Shown: in pieces, positions 30,299-33,151 of the stretch | Numbering within the stretch: position 1 is the first letter of the stretch | Layout of the letters: each line of letters starts with the position of its first letter | Assembly (NCBI RefSeq): GCF_012939995.1 | Contig: NZ_SPMZ01000020.1 | Coordinates: 1-33,151, forward strand | Length of the DNA: 33,151 nucleotides | DNA from: Candidatus Competibacter phosphatis | GTDB lineage: Bacteria > Pseudomonadota > Gammaproteobacteria > Competibacterales > Competibacteraceae | Direction: 5' to 3' | Made by a program: the position numbers and the translations under genes | The notes under the pieces: generated by a model | Seen by the model: the letters and a program-made list of their open reading frames with translations, nothing else | Told to the model about the DNA's origin: nothing | Databases searched by the model: none

Positions 30299-33151
30299 AT
30301 GAGCAAATTTTGTGCTGTAACCGCCCCTTCGGAATGGCAAAACCGACGTAACAAACCAAGTCGGTGTCATCAGTCGAATCTATTGAATCGGCTTTATTGG
30401 CTGTTGGTCGTCGCATTACTGCTGCCGTTTCACCCAGCCTTGGCTCAGGAAGTGGGTGAAATCGTCAGCGTGGTGGGAATCGCCGAAGTGCTGCGCCAAG
30501 GACGCTGGCAACCCATCGGCACGGGGGAGTCGCTGGCAGCCGGCGAGGTGCTGCGAACCGGCGAAGGCAGCCGCGCCGCGGTTCTGTTGGCGAACGGCGC
30601 GCAGATCAAGCTCAACGGCAACAGCCAATTGGAACTCAAGCAGGCTCGAACAATCGTTCCCGTCTCGAACGGCCTCCTGCAAAACGCCCTGCGCCTGCTG
30701 AGCGGCGAAATCTGGGTCCGCGACAATAATCAGTTGCTGGAGATTCAAACCGTGCCGGCTACCGCCACCATTCGCGGCACCGAGTTCAATCTGGCGGTCG
30801 GCCCCGCCGACGCGGCCCGACTGGCCGTGCTCGACGGACTGGTCGAGTTCAGCAACCCGCAAGGCAGCGTGTTGGTGGCGGCCAACGAACAGGCCAGCGC
30901 CAAGGTGGGCGAAGCGCCGCGCAAGACGGTGTTGCTCAATCCGCTCGATGCGGTGCAATGGTCGCTCTACTATCCGAACGTCATCGGTACCGCAACGCAA
31001 CGCGACCCGCGTTGGGACGACCCGCGATCCTCCCTCTATTGGGTCCAGGCCGCGCAGAACCATCTGCTGCGAGGCCAAGTCGTTGCCGCCCGACAAGCCA
31101 TCGATCGCGCGCTGACCCTCGATCCCAACGACGCGCTGGCCTACAGCCTGCGTTCCAATATCGATCTGGTGCAAAACCACAAAACGCTGGCATTGGCCGA
31201 CGCGGAACGAGCGATCGCCGCCGATCCGTCTTCGTCCACGGCCTATCTCAGTCTGAGTCTGGTCCGACAGGCCGAATTCGACCTGGAGGCCGCGCTGGAG
31301 GCGGCCCGCAAAGCGGTGGCGCTCGATCCCTACAATGCCCGTGCCTTGATTCAGGAAAGCAGCCTGCTGTTTGGCATGGGCCGGCTGCGGGAAGCCGTAA
31401 AAGTGGCGGAACGGGCACGGCAACGAGCGCCGGACGACGCCATGGTCAACACCGTTTGGGGGTTTCTGCAACTGGCGCGCAACCGGGTGAACGAGGCCCG
31501 CGAGGCATTCCAGGTGGCCATCGCCCAAGACTCGACCCTGGGATTGCCGCAACTTGGTTTGGGACTGGTGCTGTTCCGGCACAACCAGACCGATAAAGCC
31601 ATCGAGGCGATGCGCAAGGCAGCACTGTTGGAGCCGAAGGTCTCGCTCTACAACAGCTATCTCGGCAAGGCGTTTTACGAGGATAAGCAGAACCAGCCGG
31701 CGCAAAAATATCTGGAGGCGGCCAAACAACTCGATCCTCGCGACCCGACTCCCTGGTATTACGACGCCATTCGTCTGCAAAGCGTCAATCAACCCGTTGC
31801 AGCGGTGGAAAACCTGCAAAAATCCATCGATCTGAACGACGACCGAGGGGTATATCGGTCACGGTTGCTGCTGGACGAAGACCTGGCCGCTCGGTCGGCA
31901 ACTTTAGGGCGCGTTTATAACGAAGTCGGCTTTACCGAACTCGGCTTGCAGGAGGGCTGGCAATCGGTCAACCGTGATCCAAGCAACTACTCGGCTCACC
32001 GGCTGCTGGCGGATTCTTATGTGGCATTGCCCAATGCGGAAGCCGCTCGCGTGAGTGAATTGTTGCAAGCGCAGTTGTTGCAACCCATCAATATCACGCC
32101 GGTTTCGCCGCGAGTGGCGGAAACCAGACTAATGATTCCGAGCGGCGGGCCACCCATACCTTCCCTGTACGAATTCAACCCACTGTTCGTACAGGATCGG
32201 CCTTCACTGTTTTTCTCGGGGCTAGGCGGCAATCAAAACACTTGGGGAGATGAATTCATTGTTTCTGGCTTGGCGGATCGCTTTTCCTATAGCCTCGGCC
32301 AATTCAGCTATCAGAACAACGGTTACCGGGAAAATAATGATCTGAAAAACAATCTCTACAATCTATTTGCGCAAGTTGCGGCCACCTCAGATTTGAATCT
32401 TCAAGCTGAATATCGTTATCGGGAAACGACTACTGGGGATCTCGCCTCCAATTTTGATGGTTCATTTCATCGTTTTGAACGCAGGGAAATTAATCAGAAC
32501 GTGGCTCGCGTGGGAGCGCATTATTCGCCATCACCCCAAACTGATATCATCGCTTCCGTTATTTATACGGACCGAGACTCCACCTTAAAGTACAAAGACA
32601 CAAATTATACCGCCGAATTTAATGCTAAAGGCTATCAGGCGGAGGCCCAACTGCTGCATAAAGCCGATGATTTTAATTTCATGGTGGGCCTCGGTGGCTA
32701 TGCACTTGACGTTGATACCATTGGTTTTAACTCGTTGGGTCGAATCGAACAAAAAAATCGCCTACGGCTACACCAATATCAAATGGCCAGAACATCTAAG
32801 CTGGACTGTGGGTTTGAGCTATCAATCCGACGATAACCCAATCTTAAACCGCAATGAGTTGAATCCAAAGCTTGGAGTTCAGTGGACGATCAACGATTAT
32901 CTTTCTCTACGAGCAGCCGCGTTTCAAACGGTCAAACGGACCCCTCTGATCGAACAAACCATTGAGCCAACCCAAGTCACCGGATTTAATCAATTTTTCG
33001 ATGATGCCTATATGACGCTTTCCAAGAACTATGGCTTGGGGCTCAATGTTCGATTCAATAATCAATTAGTTGGGGGGACTGGAAGCGGTCAGACGGGATC
33101 TCGAAGTACCGGTGGGTTCGCAAGAATCTCAGCCTTTCGAAATAGAACAGG
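30299..33151 (+). CDS. FecR-domain, TPR-repeat and outer-membrane beta-barrel protein; frameshifted twice and cut by the window end
   Basis: The ATG at 30299 gives a basic N-terminus and then NRLYWLLVVALLLPFHPALA, a signal peptide, although the n-region is unusually long. Residues about 53-225 are a FecR-like domain (GEIVSVVGIAEVLRQGRWQP, GEVLRTGEGSRAAVLLANGA, PATATIRGTEFNLAV). About 240-570 are TPR repeats (ALTLDPNDALAYSLRSNIDL, ARKAVALDPYNARALIQESS). From about 630 alternating strands typical of an outer-membrane barrel appear (SYSLGQFSYQNNGYRENND, LNLQAEYRYRETTTGDLASN). The frame breaks at seven A (32751-32757), continuing one frame over as IAYGYTNIKWPEHLSWTVGL, and again at six G (33072-33077), continuing as LEAVRRDLEVPVGSQESQPF to the window end. 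It may assemble or export a surface polymer or signal; this is a guess. Confidence 0.8.

Overview
The window is about 33 kb of GC-rich bacterial chromosome. The gene families present (Liv-type ABC importer, CoA-dependent acid catabolism, a leucine-degradation operon, AraC and TetR regulators, a kexin-like S8 protease and a FecR/TPR/outer-membrane-barrel protein) point to a proteobacterium, most likely a gammaproteobacterium. No rRNA or marker gene is present, so the genus cannot be read from this sequence. No tRNA, rRNA or CRISPR array was seen.

Layout. (1) 1-7.0 kb is an accessory region. It holds decayed transposases of three families (Tn5-like/IS4, two IS5-type pieces, one IS3-type piece), a serine hydrolase of the beta-lactamase/esterase fold, two small exported proteins, a secreted subtilisin/kexin-like protease, a small protein with an LRAT-like or papain-like Cys/His pattern, and a hypothetical protein. 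(2) 7.1-13.3 kb: an AraC-type regulator is divergent from a six-gene cluster of HSD10-like dehydrogenase, acyl-CoA dehydrogenase, 2-methylacyl-CoA racemase, hotdog thioesterase, BadI-like ring-opening hydrolase and a second hotdog thioesterase. (3) 13.3-20.4 kb: a convergent operon encodes a long-chain-type acyl-CoA ligase followed by a complete branched-chain-type ABC importer (livG, livH, livM, livK, livF). (4) 20.6-29.95 kb: a TetR regulator is divergent from a complete leucine/isovalerate pathway (liuA, liuB, liuC, liuD, liuE) that ends in acetoacetyl-CoA synthetase. (5) 30.3 kb to the end: the start of a large FecR-TPR-outer-membrane-barrel protein that runs off the window.

How the genes fit together. 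The importer and ligase could take up a carboxylic acid and activate it to its CoA thioester. The AraC cluster has the enzymes to epimerise a 2-methyl branch, desaturate, oxidise a hydroxyl and hydrolyse a cyclic beta-keto acyl-CoA. This particular combination, with BadI but without recognisable BadH or BadK partners, is the best candidate for an undescribed pathway. The liu operon converts isovaleryl-CoA to acetyl-CoA and acetoacetate, and the last gene re-activates acetoacetate.

Quality warning. At least nine genes or gene remnants carry a one-base shift exactly at a mononucleotide run of 6-8 bases, almost always as one extra base, while the rest of the protein continues intact in the neighbouring frame. 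This pattern looks like systematic homopolymer sequencing or assembly error rather than real gene decay. Genes in this window should therefore not be called dead without checking the reads.
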